The notes: generated by a model from the letters alone, not told the origin. A stretch of 64,000 bases of DNA from Saccharibacillus alkalitolerans (GCF_011090185.1 NZ_JAAFGS010000001.1:1178001-1242000); one strand, 5' to 3'; counted from the stretch's first letter, positions 18,705-27,340 are shown. Made by a program: numbers and translations.

Positions 18705-19748
18705 TTAAAGTTTGACGGTTTTCTCCGGAAGTTCCTTGTAATAAGACATTAGTTCGACAATAATATCTCCTTCAACCGTTTTATCGATCGGACCTATCGA
18801 GTCTACTCGACTCTTCAATCCATGGGGGCCTAATTCGTGATCCGACGCAAAAAACAAAACCGTGCTGCTCATGCCGGATGAACGTATAGGCTTGGCGTCC
18901 AAATAATCTTGGGCATAAAAATTCAGCTGAAGATTATCTTCGGATTCGTATTCGACAAGCGCTATCACCTGATCTTTCGAACAAACCGACTCGTTACTCT
19001 TCATACTCTGCTCCTTGAACCGCTGCCATTCTTCTTCCGTAAAACCTTCCTCGGCAGGATTTTCGAACCTCTTTTGGGTTTCTCCCCAAATATCGTAGCG
19101 TGTCCATGCATGAACGTAAAAAAAGCGGTTTTTCTCGTGAACAGGATCGTAATAGTAATGTTTGATTTCGTTAGACGAATCTCCGAAGTTCAGCATAATC
19201 GGCTCGGTATGTACAGGGATTGTGCGAACCGTACCAGCGAATTTCAACGTGATATCCAGCTCTTGATCCAAATCGAGATCCGGGAAAGCTTCGGAAGAAT
19301 CCTGCTCGTAACAGGTCAGAACCAAACGCTCCAATTCCATGTCCTCAAAGCCGGCGAGATCCAGTCCTTTTTCGATAAAATGCTGTAACTCCATATAGGT
19401 CCGGTAGTCCGGTTCCATGAAGTAAGTCGACTGCGACGAACTAAAAGTCATGGACCGACCTTGAATGATCATTTGAGAGATAAATCGTTCCTGATCGCCG
19501 ATAATCGTCTCTCTTTTCAGATCCCGCTGCATGAGCTCCCGATTGGAAAGGGATTCCTCGGATTCGCGAATAACTTTTTCTTCCGACGACCGTTCCGGCA
19601 GTGGGCTAAGCGTCCACAATTTATGAGTCCCGTTCTCCGATGTGCTGGACATCAGCAGCAGCTTGATATCTTCAACGTTGACCAGACGGTTGAGCAGAAT
19701 TTCGCGGTCGGGAAGCAGCATCGTGTCTTTCAGTTCTTTTAATCGCAT
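18705..19748 (-). CDS. Hypothetical protein, member of a tandem duplicate pair
   Basis: 347 residues, soluble, no motif I recognise. It is clearly homologous to the next gene upstream (19820-20860): both begin MRLKELKDxMLxPDREILLNRLV and share DLDLDxELDITLKF, FFY.xxWTxYDIW and FTxEEWQ. The chain is acidic, with many aromatic residues. AAGGAG precedes the ATG. It is the last gene of a four-gene AT-rich minus-strand run. The two copies have diverged substantially, so the duplication is not recent. Confidence 0.8.
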   Translation of the reverse strand: MRLKELKDTMLLPDREILLNRLVNVEDIKLLLMSSTSENGTHKLWTLSPLPERSSEEKVIRESEESLSNRELMQRDLKRETIIGDQERFISQMIIQGRSMTFSSSQSTYFMEPDYRTYMELQHFIEKGLDLAGFEDMELERLVLTCYEQDSSEAFPDLDLDQELDITLKFAGTVRTIPVHTEPIMLNFGDSSNEIKHYYYDPVHEKNRFFYVHAWTRYDIWGETQKRFENPAEEGFTEEEWQRFKEQSMKSNESVCSKDQVIALVEYESEDNLQLNFYAQDYLDAKPIRSSGMSSTVLFFASDHELGPHGLKSRVDSIGPIDKTVEGDIIVELMSYYKELPEKTVKL

Positions 19749-19819
19749 AAAGTTTCTCCTTGGATAAACAAAATGAAGCCGCGATACCGGGGAGGCGGCT
19801 TGTTTTCTGCGTTTTTCGT

Positions 19820-20860
19820 TTAAAGCGGGAGCGTTATTTCAGGGAACTCCGCGTTATACGACAGCAGTTCGACAACGAGACTTCCGGTAAACGTTTTTTC
19901 TACCGCAGCGATCACGTCTTTTCGACTCCTTAATCCGTGAGATCCTTCATGATCGGTTCCGAAAGACATGGACATACCCGATTCGTATGAGGACGACAAA
20001 TATTTTGCATCCAAATAAGGTTTCGCATAAAAATCCAAACGGATATCGCCTTCCGCTTCATACTCGATAAGAGCCAGATTCATTCCTTTGGGACAAAGCG
20101 CCTGAATGCTCTTGAGATGTTGATCTTTGACCTGCTGCCATTCTTCATCCGTAAATCCCGGCGAGGAAGGCCTGGCTAAGAGTTCTTTGGATTCTTCCCA
20201 GATATCGTAATGAGTCCATCCGCGAATATAAAAGAACCGATTTTCTTCGTGAATAGGATCGTAAAAAGACCGTCGGATTTCTTTTTGCGAACTGCCGAAT
20301 TCCAGCATCATCGGTTCAATTTGTGTAGGAATTCTGCGAAAAGTACGATTGAACTTCAAGGTGATATCCAGCTCTTTGTCCAAATCAAGATCCGGAAAAG
20401 GTTCGGAGGTATCTTGAATGTAAAAAGTCAGAAGTAAACGGTTCAACTCGGCTTCCGCAAAACCGGAGATGTCCAACCCTTTTTCGATAAAATGCTGAAG
20501 CCACATATAACTGTCGTGGTTCTGCTCCGTGAAAAAACGTGCCTCCATGCCATTGAATGTCATGAGCCGGCCTTGAATGATCATTTTGGAGATATAATCT
20601 TCCTGATCGTCGAAAATCGTATCCCCTTGCAAATGCTGCTGTATGCGCTCACGGTTCGACAAGGGTTCTTGAGGTTCAGGAACCGGTTGTTTTTCATACA
20701 AGTAATCCGGAAATCTGCGCAGCGTCCACAATTTATGGCTCCCGTTCTCCGAGGTGACAGAAATAAGAAGGATATCGGTATTGTTGATCTTGACCAGACG
20801 GTTGAGCAGGATTTCACGGTCGGGAATCAGCATCATGTCCTTCAGCTCTTTTAGCCGCAT
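19820..20860 (-). CDS. Hypothetical protein, paralogue of the adjacent gene
   Basis: 346 residues, collinear with its downstream paralogue over the whole length. Highly conserved segments between the two, such as the N-terminal 25 residues, SENG.HKLWTL, MxLQHFIEKGLD and DLDLDKELDITLKF, are likely to be structural or functional cores. AAGGAGGACCC precedes the ATG. It follows the 205-residue gene by 22 bases, so they are probably co-transcribed. Function unknown; tandem copies of a soluble acidic protein next to a small membrane protein are compatible with an immunity or contact-dependent module, but nothing proves that. Confidence 0.8.
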   Translation of the reverse strand: MRLKELKDMMLIPDREILLNRLVKINNTDILLISVTSENGSHKLWTLRRFPDYLYEKQPVPEPQEPLSNRERIQQHLQGDTIFDDQEDYISKMIIQGRLMTFNGMEARFFTEQNHDSYMWLQHFIEKGLDISGFAEAELNRLLLTFYIQDTSEPFPDLDLDKELDITLKFNRTFRRIPTQIEPMMLEFGSSQKEIRRSFYDPIHEENRFFYIRGWTHYDIWEESKELLARPSSPGFTDEEWQQVKDQHLKSIQALCPKGMNLALIEYEAEGDIRLDFYAKPYLDAKYLSSSYESGMSMSFGTDHEGSHGLRSRKDVIAAVEKTFTGSLVVELLSYNAEFPEITLPL

Positions 20861-20882
20861 AAGGGTCCTCCTTGGATTGGAC

Positions 20883-21500
20883 TTAACTTTGACGATTCCC
20901 GTCTAAAAGCTTATCGATATCTTCTTTGCTTAAAATATTCCAATTGCGAGTATCATACTCCCAACCTTCACTTTTATAATGTTCGAATTCCTTTCGATCG
21001 ACGGCTATATTATCGTAATCCCTATTTTTAAGGAAAACCAGCGTTCCACGCACCCTCTTCACTGCGTCTTCAGAAGAACAGCAAAAGGGTTCTTCTTCGG
21101 AATATTCGAAGTCCAATATGACTTCGGAATAACGGATCACCTCTTTCAAATCTCCTTGTTGACAATATTCAAAAAGATAAACGCTATAATGGATTGCTTT
21201 TAATTCTTCCGCACTGATATTTGGATTGCGAATACATTCAAGCATCCTCGCTTCAAAAAACATCTTCAGCGTTGGAGAAAATACATAACTCTCTTTCAGG
21301 ATTTTAATGCCATCCTTAATAAAGCGGGCGACTTCCGAAGAAGTGGTTTTTTGCAGATGTTCTTCTGCTTCATCTTCCGAAACAGCTAACAGTCCTATTC
21401 TTCTCATCATGAACGTAAAGTAACAAAGTTCCATCACGACTTCGCTCAAAACGTCAATTTTCCCTATTTGATCAGCTCCCTCCATTCTATTAAATATCAT
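20883..21500 (-). CDS. Hypothetical protein, 205 residues
   Basis: Predominantly helical soluble protein without recognised motifs. The N-terminal part (EVVMELCYFTFMMRRIGLLAVSEDEAEEHL) is amphipathic; the C-terminal part is acidic. The ATG at 21500 overlaps the 3' end of the upstream gene by 11 bases, which implies coupled translation; an in-frame ATG at 21485 is an alternative. Middle gene of the AT-rich block. Confidence 0.72.
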   Translation of the reverse strand: MIFNRMEGADQIGKIDVLSEVVMELCYFTFMMRRIGLLAVSEDEAEEHLQKTTSSEVARFIKDGIKILKESYVFSPTLKMFFEARMLECIRNPNISAEELKAIHYSVYLFEYCQQGDLKEVIRYSEVILDFEYSEEEPFCCSSEDAVKRVRGTLVFLKNRDYDNIAVDRKEFEHYKSEGWEYDTRNWNILSKEDIDKLLDGNRQS

Positions 21501-22062
21501 CGTACTTAAATTCTCGGATTACATTACCGTTTTTGTTTTGCATTTGAATGAAACCAACATCACTCTTTAAATCTTCCGGTACAGAATAAAAGAATATTCT
21601 ATCGTCCAGCAGATCATATTTCTCTATCAATTGATCGTTTACATCTAATATCGATATACTTTTCGCGTTAGGTTGTTTCGTTAAGAGAGCGCCTATATAG
21701 GTTCCGTATTGACCGTCAAGACGAATCAACTCAGCAGGGTCTCCTAAAAAGGCTGTTTCTTTCGATAACCCATTTTTTCTCCATTCCATAACGCCGAATT
21801 TCGAAGAGTCCGAATTTTTGTAAACGACTAAGATATAAGGTTCATTTTCAGTAACTACCGTTCTTTGTAAAATAGTAATTCCCTGCGCCACTTCGTATTC
21901 ATTCAAATTCTTTTGCAGCTCTGCGCTTAGATCTTCTGTCTTCGATTTGTTTCCAGGAGAAAAAATTAAAATAAGCAGCAGGGTTATAAGCGCTGCACCG
22001 AAAAAACCGATTAAATACTTTTTTTCATCAGGATCGCTCCTTCTTAGTAATCTCAGTTCCAA
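21490..22062 (-). CDS. Hypothetical membrane-anchored protein (start uncertain, A7 tract)
   Basis: About 180-190 residues: one transmembrane helix (LIGFFGAALITLLLILIF) near the N terminus and an external, beta-rich domain of about 140 residues. The only in-frame start in the sequence as given is TTG at 22062, with a poor binding site. AAGGAG followed 8 bases later by ATG (22028) is an excellent start but lies one base out of frame. It runs straight into seven A residues (22019-22025), and one extra A would give MKKKYLIGFFG. A sequencing error, transcript slippage or phase variation are all possible. First gene of the AT-rich block, with a promoter at 22157-22184. Confidence 0.7.
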   Translation of the reverse strand: MELRLLRRSDPDEKKYLIGFFGAALITLLLILIFSPGNKSKTEDLSAELQKNLNEYEVAQGITILQRTVVTENEPYILVVYKNSDSSKFGVMEWRKNGLSKETAFLGDPAELIRLDGQYGTYIGALLTKQPNAKSISILDVNDQLIEKYDLLDDRIFFYSVPEDLKSDVGFIQMQNKNGNVIREFKYDDI

Positions 22063-22156
22063 TCGTTGGCTATTACGCAGATATCATTTAACTCACCTAA
22101 AAAACCGCCTATAAATTTCTTTATCCGCTAATGTTTTTTTGATAAAGCAGTAATTG

Positions 22157-22184
22157 ATTATAGTATTCAATCATTAAGCGTAAA
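22157..22184 (-). promoter_or_regulatory. Predicted promoter of the AT-rich block
   Basis: On the minus strand TTTACG (22184-22179) and TATAAT (22162-22157) are separated by 16 bp. It starts transcription about 90 bases before the TTG start of the membrane-anchored gene. The surrounding 22063-22337 is AT-rich, and I see no gene in it. Confidence 0.5.
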
Positions 22185-22337
22185 AACGATTTCCCCCTTT
22201 ATATTAAAACGCGCTTTTAAGCATTTAGTTTGTTGAATTTTTTGTACAAAAGACGAGGAGGGAATATAGAGAAACAAGTTTATGCTCTCCCTCATGAATC
22301 CGCTTCCGCATTATCAGCTTTTTTTCTTGATCTTTGC

Positions 22338-22357
22338 TTTCTATTGTGAATTTTTCA
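22338..22357 (+). repeat. Short direct repeat, copy 3
   Basis: Twenty bases identical to 18651-18670. The repeat contains the last codons and the TAG stop of the TetR gene, and so marks the right border of the AT-rich block. Confidence 0.75.
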
Positions 22358-22952
22358 CCGTTTGAATCGGGCCTTGAAGATTCAGCAGGATCATCTGCCG
22401 CGTCATCTCTTCCGGCGTTTGGCGCATGCCGTCGTTCAGCCAGCCGTGGATGACGCCGACGTATGCCGAGCCGATGTAGCTGGCGATCACGTCTTTTTGT
22501 ACCGGCAGGCGGCTTTCGTCGAGGTTCGCGAACTTCTCCTCGTAAAACCGCGCGAAGTACCGCTTCATATACTGCACGAAGTCCGTCATCGCTTTGCGTT
22601 CGAACATGATTTCGAAGAACGCCCGATGCTTTTTCACATACGCGAATATTCGGCCGGCAATGTACGCCTGCTGCTCGTCGATCGACAGATCGCCCGGCTG
22701 CGCTTCCTTCGCTTCGCCGAACAAATCGTCCAGAATATCGTCCGTCACGCTTTGCAGCAGATGGTCCTTCGTCTCGTGATGCAGATAGAACGTTTTGCGG
22801 TTCACCGTCGCCCGCTGCGTGATATCGGCGATCGTGATCCGGTCGTACGGCTTTTCTTTCAGCAGAGCCATGAACGCTTCCCGCAGCAGCTTTCTCGTGC
22901 GCACGACTCTCGGATCGAGACGCTCGCTTTCTTTTCCGGCATTTGTCGGCAT
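22341..22952 (-). CDS. TetR/AcrR family transcriptional regulator
   Basis: 203 residues. The N-terminal helix-turn-helix is at about residues 17-63 (RTRKLLREAFMALLKEKPYDRITIADITQRATVNRKTFYLHHETKDHLL), with a larger C-terminal ligand domain. It is divergent from the aldehyde dehydrogenase, which it likely represses. It resembles the second TetR in this window (27341-27928). Its last five codons and stop fall inside a dispersed 20-bp repeat, so its C-terminal end may have been rewritten by insertion of the AT-rich block. Confidence 0.9.
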   Translation of the reverse strand: MPTNAGKESERLDPRVVRTRKLLREAFMALLKEKPYDRITIADITQRATVNRKTFYLHHETKDHLLQSVTDDILDDLFGEAKEAQPGDLSIDEQQAYIAGRIFAYVKKHRAFFEIMFERKAMTDFVQYMKRYFARFYEEKFANLDESRLPVQKDVIASYIGSAYVGVIHGWLNDGMRQTPEEMTRQMILLNLQGPIQTVKNSQ

Positions 22953-23143
22953 CCCTGTTCCCCTCTTTGTCCGTTTGATATTCCAAATCTCCTTATTTAT
23001 ACCCCACTTTTATTAAAAAAGAGGCATAAACCTCAATCGTGCAACTGATGGCTATTGTAGCACAATTGGTTATCGTCTATACTTTTATCATGAATTGATT
23101 ACAATTTAATGTTTCGAAATATAAATGTACGGGAGGATTTCTT

Positions 23144-24457
23144 ATGACGACATCGACTATGAACGCCCATGAACTCGTCTCGCTGCAGCGCCGCTTTTTC
23201 CGCACGGGGCAGACGAAAAGCTTGGCTTACCGGACCGCAGCTCTCAAACGCCTGCGGCAGGGCATCGAAGACTATCATCAGCGGATTCTGGACGCGCTGC
23301 GGGCCGACCTCAATAAATCCGAAGCCGAAGCGTACAGCTCGGAGATCCGGCTGGTGCTCGGCGAGCTCGATTATACGCTGGAGCATTTGGAAGAATGGGC
23401 CGCGCCGCGCGTCGTGCCGACGTCCGAGCAGATTCCGGGCGGAACGAGCACCATCCATCCCGAACCGTACGGCGTCACGCTGATCATCGCGCCGTGGAAC
23501 TATCCGTTCCAGCTCGCCTTCTCCCCGCTGATCGGAGCGATTTCCGCCGGCAACACCGCGGTGCTTAAGCCGTCCGAGCTGACGCCGTCCGTGTCCAAGC
23601 TGACCGCCGACCTGATCCGCGACTGCTTCCCCGAACAATTCGTGGCCGTTATGGAAGGCGAAGTGCAGACGAGCACGGAACTGCTGCGCGAGAAGTTCGA
23701 TTACATCTTCTTCACCGGCAGCACGCCGGTCGGCAAAGTCGTCATGCGGGCCGCGGCCGAGCATCTGACTCCGACGACGCTCGAACTCGGCGGCAAAAGC
23801 CCGGCGATCGTGCATCGGGATGCCGACTTGAAGCGCGCGGCCCAGAGCCTCGTGCGCGGCAAGTTCCTGAACGCCGGCCAGACGTGCGTGGCGCCGGACT
23901 ATCTGTTGGTCCATGAAGACGTGCGCGAAGAACTGCTGCGGGAGATCGAGCTTGAGGTCGCGGACAAATACGGCGAGGACGTCACGCAGAATCCCGACTT
24001 CCCGCATATCGTCAACGAACGCAACTTCGACCGGCTGAGCCGCTTCCTGAACGACGGCGAAGCGCTGCTGGGAGGCCGCGCGATCCGCGAACAGCTGCTG
24101 ATCGAACCGACGCTGCTGCAGGGCATCGACTGGGAATCGCCGGTGATGCAGGAAGAGATCTTCGGACCGATTCTGCCGGTCATGGCTTACAGCGATCTTG
24201 ATCCGGTGCTGGAAAAGGTCGTCGACCGGCCGAAGCCGCTGGCGCTGTACCTGTTCACCCGGGACGAAAAAGTGCAACATACGGTGCTGAACACCGTCTC
24301 CTTCGGCGGAGGCTGCGTCAACGAGACGCTGCTGCATATGAGCTCGCACGAGCTGCCGTTCGGCGGCGTCGGCGAGAGCGGCATGGGCTCGTACCACGGC
24401 CGTCAAAGCTTCGAGACGTTCTCCCATCACAAATCGATGCTGGTGCGCACGGTCTGA
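23144..24457 (+). CDS. Aldehyde dehydrogenase, class 3-like
   Basis: 437 residues, the short ALDH3 length. PWNYPFQLAFSPLIGAISAGN forms the cofactor pocket, FTGSTPVGK the coenzyme turn, Glu214 in LELGGKSP the general base and Cys248 in NAGQTCVAPDYLL the nucleophile. It oxidises aldehydes to acids with NAD(P)+, probably medium-chain or aromatic ones. GGGAGGA precedes the ATG. It is divergent from the TetR regulator, whose operator is expected in 22953-23143. Confidence 0.93.
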   Translation: MTTSTMNAHELVSLQRRFFRTGQTKSLAYRTAALKRLRQGIEDYHQRILDALRADLNKSEAEAYSSEIRLVLGELDYTLEHLEEWAAPRVVPTSEQIPGGTSTIHPEPYGVTLIIAPWNYPFQLAFSPLIGAISAGNTAVLKPSELTPSVSKLTADLIRDCFPEQFVAVMEGEVQTSTELLREKFDYIFFTGSTPVGKVVMRAAAEHLTPTTLELGGKSPAIVHRDADLKRAAQSLVRGKFLNAGQTCVAPDYLLVHEDVREELLREIELEVADKYGEDVTQNPDFPHIVNERNFDRLSRFLNDGEALLGGRAIREQLLIEPTLLQGIDWESPVMQEEIFGPILPVMAYSDLDPVLEKVVDRPKPLALYLFTRDEKVQHTVLNTVSFGGGCVNETLLHMSSHELPFGGVGESGMGSYHGRQSFETFSHHKSMLVRTV

Positions 24458-24625
24458 TTTTCCGCTTCGCTCCGAGTTCCTAAGCGCTTTCCCGCGCTTA
24501 TCCCCTAATCCTCCTCGCCTTTTCTCTCCCTGCGGTCTTTCGCTCCCTGCGAAAGGCCGCTTTTTTGCGCCTTTTCGCGGATTCGAAGGGGCTCCGAAAA
24601 TTTTTTCGTCCATTTTATTATTCGA

Positions 24626-24656
24626 TGTAACCGAAACGGCCGGATGCCGGTCTAAT
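24626..24656 (+). promoter_or_regulatory. ECF-type promoter upstream of the sigma factor gene
   Basis: TGTAAC at 24626-24631 and GGTCTAAT at 24649-24656, 17 bp apart, resemble the TGTAAC / CGTC elements used by SigX, SigW and SigV-type ECF factors. The position 35-60 bases before the sigma gene suggests autoregulation. Confidence 0.55.
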
Positions 24657-24689
24657 GTTCATCTTAAAAAGAAGAAAGGAAGATGCGCT

Positions 24690-25223
24690 TTGACAGACGA
24701 AGAGCTGGTCCTGCGGGCAAGGGACGGGGATCGCGACGCGTTCGTGGAATTGATGCGGCGCCATGAAGAGGCTTTGCACAATATGGCCTGGTCGATGCTG
24801 AGAAAAGAGGAGGACGTGGCGGACGCGATGCAGGAGACGGTGTTCAAAGCTTACCGCTCCGTCGCCTCGCTGCGGGAAGCGCAGTTTTTCCGAACCTGGA
24901 TCTTCCGAATTCTCATCAACGAATGCAACTCGCTGCTGCGCGGACGAAGCCGCACGGTAGCGGTCGCGGACTTCCCGGTCGCGGCTGCGCAAAGCGCCGC
25001 TTACGACGAAGTGGACATGAGAGACGCCGTCGACCGGCTGGAATCCAAGCAGCGAACCGTGATTATTCTGCATTACTTCGAAGATCTGAGCGTCGCGCAG
25101 ATGGCACAGACTTTGCAAGTAACGGAGAGCGCGGTCAAGACGAGACTGATGAGAGCCCGCACGGCCTTGATGAAAAAATTTCAATCGAACGCGAAAGGGA
25201 GTATGAATTATGAATCGATCTAA
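24690..25223 (+). CDS. ECF RNA polymerase sigma factor (SigV/SigW-like)
   Basis: 177 residues. Region 2 runs from about residues 8-75 (LMRRHEEALHNMAWSML, then DVADAMQETVFKAYRSV), region 4 from about 112-165 (LESKQRTVIILHYFEDLSVAQMAQTLQVTESAVKTRLMRAR). The start is TTG at 24690 with AGAAAGGAAG upstream. The 3' end overlaps the next gene by 14 bases, the normal coupling of an ECF factor to its membrane anti-sigma factor. Confidence 0.95.
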   Translation: MTDEELVLRARDGDRDAFVELMRRHEEALHNMAWSMLRKEEDVADAMQETVFKAYRSVASLREAQFFRTWIFRILINECNSLLRGRSRTVAVADFPVAAAQSAAYDEVDMRDAVDRLESKQRTVIILHYFEDLSVAQMAQTLQVTESAVKTRLMRARTALMKKFQSNAKGSMNYESI

Positions 25224-26337
25224 CGCCGAGCAGCAGCTGGATCTAAACCTCAAAAACGCGGGACATTCCCGCAGGCCGATCTCCCCGCTGGTCCGTTCCC
25301 GCCTTGACGACGCTTACGCTTCTCTCCCGGAATCGCCCGCAGCGATGCAGGTTCCGCAGCAGGAAGCGCCCAGAGCGCGCAAGCGCTCCCGGGCGATGCG
25401 CCGCACGGCCGCCGCCGCCGCGGCCGCGTTCGTACTGTCGACCGGACTGCTCGCTTCGGGCTTCGCTTCCCCGGCGATGGCCGACACGATCCGCGACATT
25501 CCGGTTCTCGGCAGCCTCTTCAGCAAAATCAAAGGCGACGCGGGACTTCAAACAGCCGGCGAGCGGAACCAGGGTTCGCTTGTCGAAGCAGCGGCCGAAT
25601 CGGGCGACGCGAGCATGAAAGTGCGGGAAACGATCTTCGACGGCACCCGAGTCGCTTTCGCCGTCGATCTGACCGTGCCGAGCATTCCGAACGCTTCCAA
25701 GTTGGAGGAAAAGCTGCAAAACGTCAGCTTGAGCGTCGACGGCAGGACCGAACTGAACGGCTTCTACTATACCGAACCGGAAGATCAGGGCGGCGGCACG
25801 TACACTCTCTTGATGAACCTTCCTCTTCAAGCTTCCGACGCGAAAGGATTGGGCGATCGTTTCGACGGCATTATCTCGCTCAAAATGGCGAACGCAGACC
25901 GACCGCTGACCGTGACGGTACCGTTCGAGCGGATCAAGGCGGTTCAAGAGCTTCATTTGAAACCGGGACCTTCCGCCGACGACGATACGTATGCGCTGAG
26001 CATCGATACGCTCGACGTGACGGCTTCGACCGTTCGGCTGGGCACCACGCTTGCGCTGAAAGATCGTCAAGCCTCCGCCGAAAAGCGCGAAGCGGCGCTG
26101 CTGGATACCGCTTTCGAGATTGTCGACGATCAAGGGCGCGCGCTGGACGTCGTGGGCGGCGAAGGCATGCTGGACGGCGGAAGTCTGACGTACGTTTCCA
26201 ACTTCGGCGCCGATCTGAGCGAAGCGAAGTACATTGTCGTCAAACCGTATATCCAAAAAAGCGAAGGGTTCCGCGACTCCAAAACATATTTGGAAGATCT
26301 GGACATCCGAATCGACCTGCAGAGCGGCAAGCGATAA
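25210..26337 (+). CDS. Membrane anti-sigma factor-like protein, DUF4179/DUF5643
   Basis: 375 residues. A cytoplasmic N-terminal part of about 60 residues with a basic KRSRAMRR end is followed by one transmembrane helix (TAAAAAAAFVLSTGLLASGFAS) and a large outer domain. DTIRDIPVLGSLFSKI directly after the helix is the DUF4179 signature, and the rest fits DUF5643. Proteins of this type are encoded directly after ECF factors and hold them at the membrane until an envelope signal arrives. The role is inferred from architecture and position. Confidence 0.88.
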   Translation: MNRSNAEQQLDLNLKNAGHSRRPISPLVRSRLDDAYASLPESPAAMQVPQQEAPRARKRSRAMRRTAAAAAAAFVLSTGLLASGFASPAMADTIRDIPVLGSLFSKIKGDAGLQTAGERNQGSLVEAAAESGDASMKVRETIFDGTRVAFAVDLTVPSIPNASKLEEKLQNVSLSVDGRTELNGFYYTEPEDQGGGTYTLLMNLPLQASDAKGLGDRFDGIISLKMANADRPLTVTVPFERIKAVQELHLKPGPSADDDTYALSIDTLDVTASTVRLGTTLALKDRQASAEKREAALLDTAFEIVDDQGRALDVVGGEGMLDGGSLTYVSNFGADLSEAKYIVVKPYIQKSEGFRDSKTYLEDLDIRIDLQSGKR

Positions 26338-26388
26338 AAATCGGATCGACGGTTTCCGTTCTTCCGCATTCCGCTTCCGTTCTTGCGA

Positions 26389-26427
26389 AAAAGGCCCCGC
26401 GCATCTGCGCAGGGCCTTTCTTCGGTT
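26389..26427. terminator. Terminator after the anti-sigma gene
   Basis: AAGGCCCCGCGCA and TGCGCAGGGCCTT form a near-perfect stem, followed by TCTTC on the plus strand and preceded by an A run. It may act in both directions, also for scdA. Confidence 0.75.
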
Positions 26428-26488
26428 TGAAACGAAACAGCGGCACGAAGGGAGGCGGCATGCGGCTTTCCCTTGCGCCGCTTTCTTT

Positions 26489-27199
26489 TTATACCGCTTT
26501 GCGAGCCCGGTCGAACAGCACGTTGTTTTCCAAGTGAATATGCTCGAACGTGTCTTTTTCCAGCGCTTCGAGACGGTTCAGCACGAGGCGGTGCGTCCCG
26601 CAGGCATCCATCGGCGGCACGAAATCGCTTGTGATCTCGCGCAGTTCTTTCAGCAGCTCTCCGGCCTGTTCGTGCTCGTTTTCCAGTTCGGTCAGATGAG
26701 GCTTGAGCGCTTCGGCCGTGTCGGCGGAAGGAGCGTCAAAGTAAGCCTCCAGCAGCGGGAACACGTTGGCGTCCTCGTCTTCGGTATGCTCCAGCAGTTC
26801 TTTTTTGAGCAGCGAGAAGATTTCCTGGACGCGCAGCAGATACGGACGGTTTCCTCCGTGCACGCGAGCCAGCTTGGTCACGTAAGGCGTGAGCGCCGGC
26901 AGTTCTTCGCGGAGACGGGCATGATACAGCTGCTGAATGTGCGCGATCAGTTCCTTCGGTTCCAGCGAAGAAGGCTTCATTTCTTTGCGCTGCGCTTCTT
27001 CCCGCGTGATCGCTTCGATTCGGCTCAGCACTTCGGCCGTGTCGAGTCCCCGTTCTTCGGCGGCCTGCTTGATCGGCATTTTGCCGCCGCAGCAGAAGTC
27101 GATCCGCAGTTCGCGGAACAGGTCGCCGGTACGCGGCTGCTCGCTGACAATTTGCGATACCCAGGTGTCTTCCGTAAAGGTTTTGTCGATCGTCGTCAT
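26489..27199 (-). CDS. scdA: Iron-sulfur cluster repair di-iron protein (RIC/ScdA/YtfE)
   Basis: 236 residues. The N-terminal DUF542 domain bears the CC motif (FCCGGK, Cys36-Cys37), and the C-terminal hemerythrin-like domain supplies the di-iron histidines and carboxylates (YHARLREELPAL, ELLEHTEDEDANVFPLL, LENEHEQAG, THRLVL, FEHIHLENNVLF). The protein repairs Fe-S clusters after nitric-oxide or oxidative damage. ATG 27199 is chosen for GGGAGGAAA 6-7 bases upstream; the longer open frame to 27301 runs through the promoter. An Fnr-type box precedes it, as in hcp. Confidence 0.95.
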   Translation of the reverse strand: MTTIDKTFTEDTWVSQIVSEQPRTGDLFRELRIDFCCGGKMPIKQAAEERGLDTAEVLSRIEAITREEAQRKEMKPSSLEPKELIAHIQQLYHARLREELPALTPYVTKLARVHGGNRPYLLRVQEIFSLLKKELLEHTEDEDANVFPLLEAYFDAPSADTAEALKPHLTELENEHEQAGELLKELREITSDFVPPMDACGTHRLVLNRLEALEKDTFEHIHLENNVLFDRARKAV

Positions 27200-27263
27200 G
27201 ATGATTTCCTCCCGCATATGAAAAAGTAATGTCGGTCTGTTATCCGTCGCCGAGTTCTTCTTC

Positions 27264-27306
27264 AGTATAGGCGGGAGGAAGAAAGCGCCTTGTGATTCCA
27301 AGCACT
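27264..27306 (-). promoter_or_regulatory. Fnr/Crp-type box and -10 element of scdA
   Basis: Read on the minus strand, AGTGCTTGGAATCACA (27306-27291) has one perfect TCACA arm and a weaker left arm. TATACT follows at 27269-27264. The distance from the end of the box to the end of the -10 is 27 bp, within one base of the hcp and cupin promoters. Confidence 0.68.
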
Positions 27307-27340
27307 TTATTCCCCGAAAAATCCGGTCTTCCTCTTCCCT

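Noticed and set aside
22341-22357. TGTGAATTTTTCACC as another Fnr box
   Set aside because: The arms are 5 bp apart, not 6, and the copies lie at gene ends rather than in front of promoters.
22225-22986. Minus-strand frame of 253 codons overlapping tetR
   Set aside because: Runs in another frame through the TetR gene with a charged, low-complexity product; only its 3' tail lies outside the gene.
23099-24613. Minus-strand open frame of 504 codons opposite the aldehyde dehydrogenase
   Set aside because: Shadow of the conserved enzyme; Arg/Gln/His-rich with no motif.
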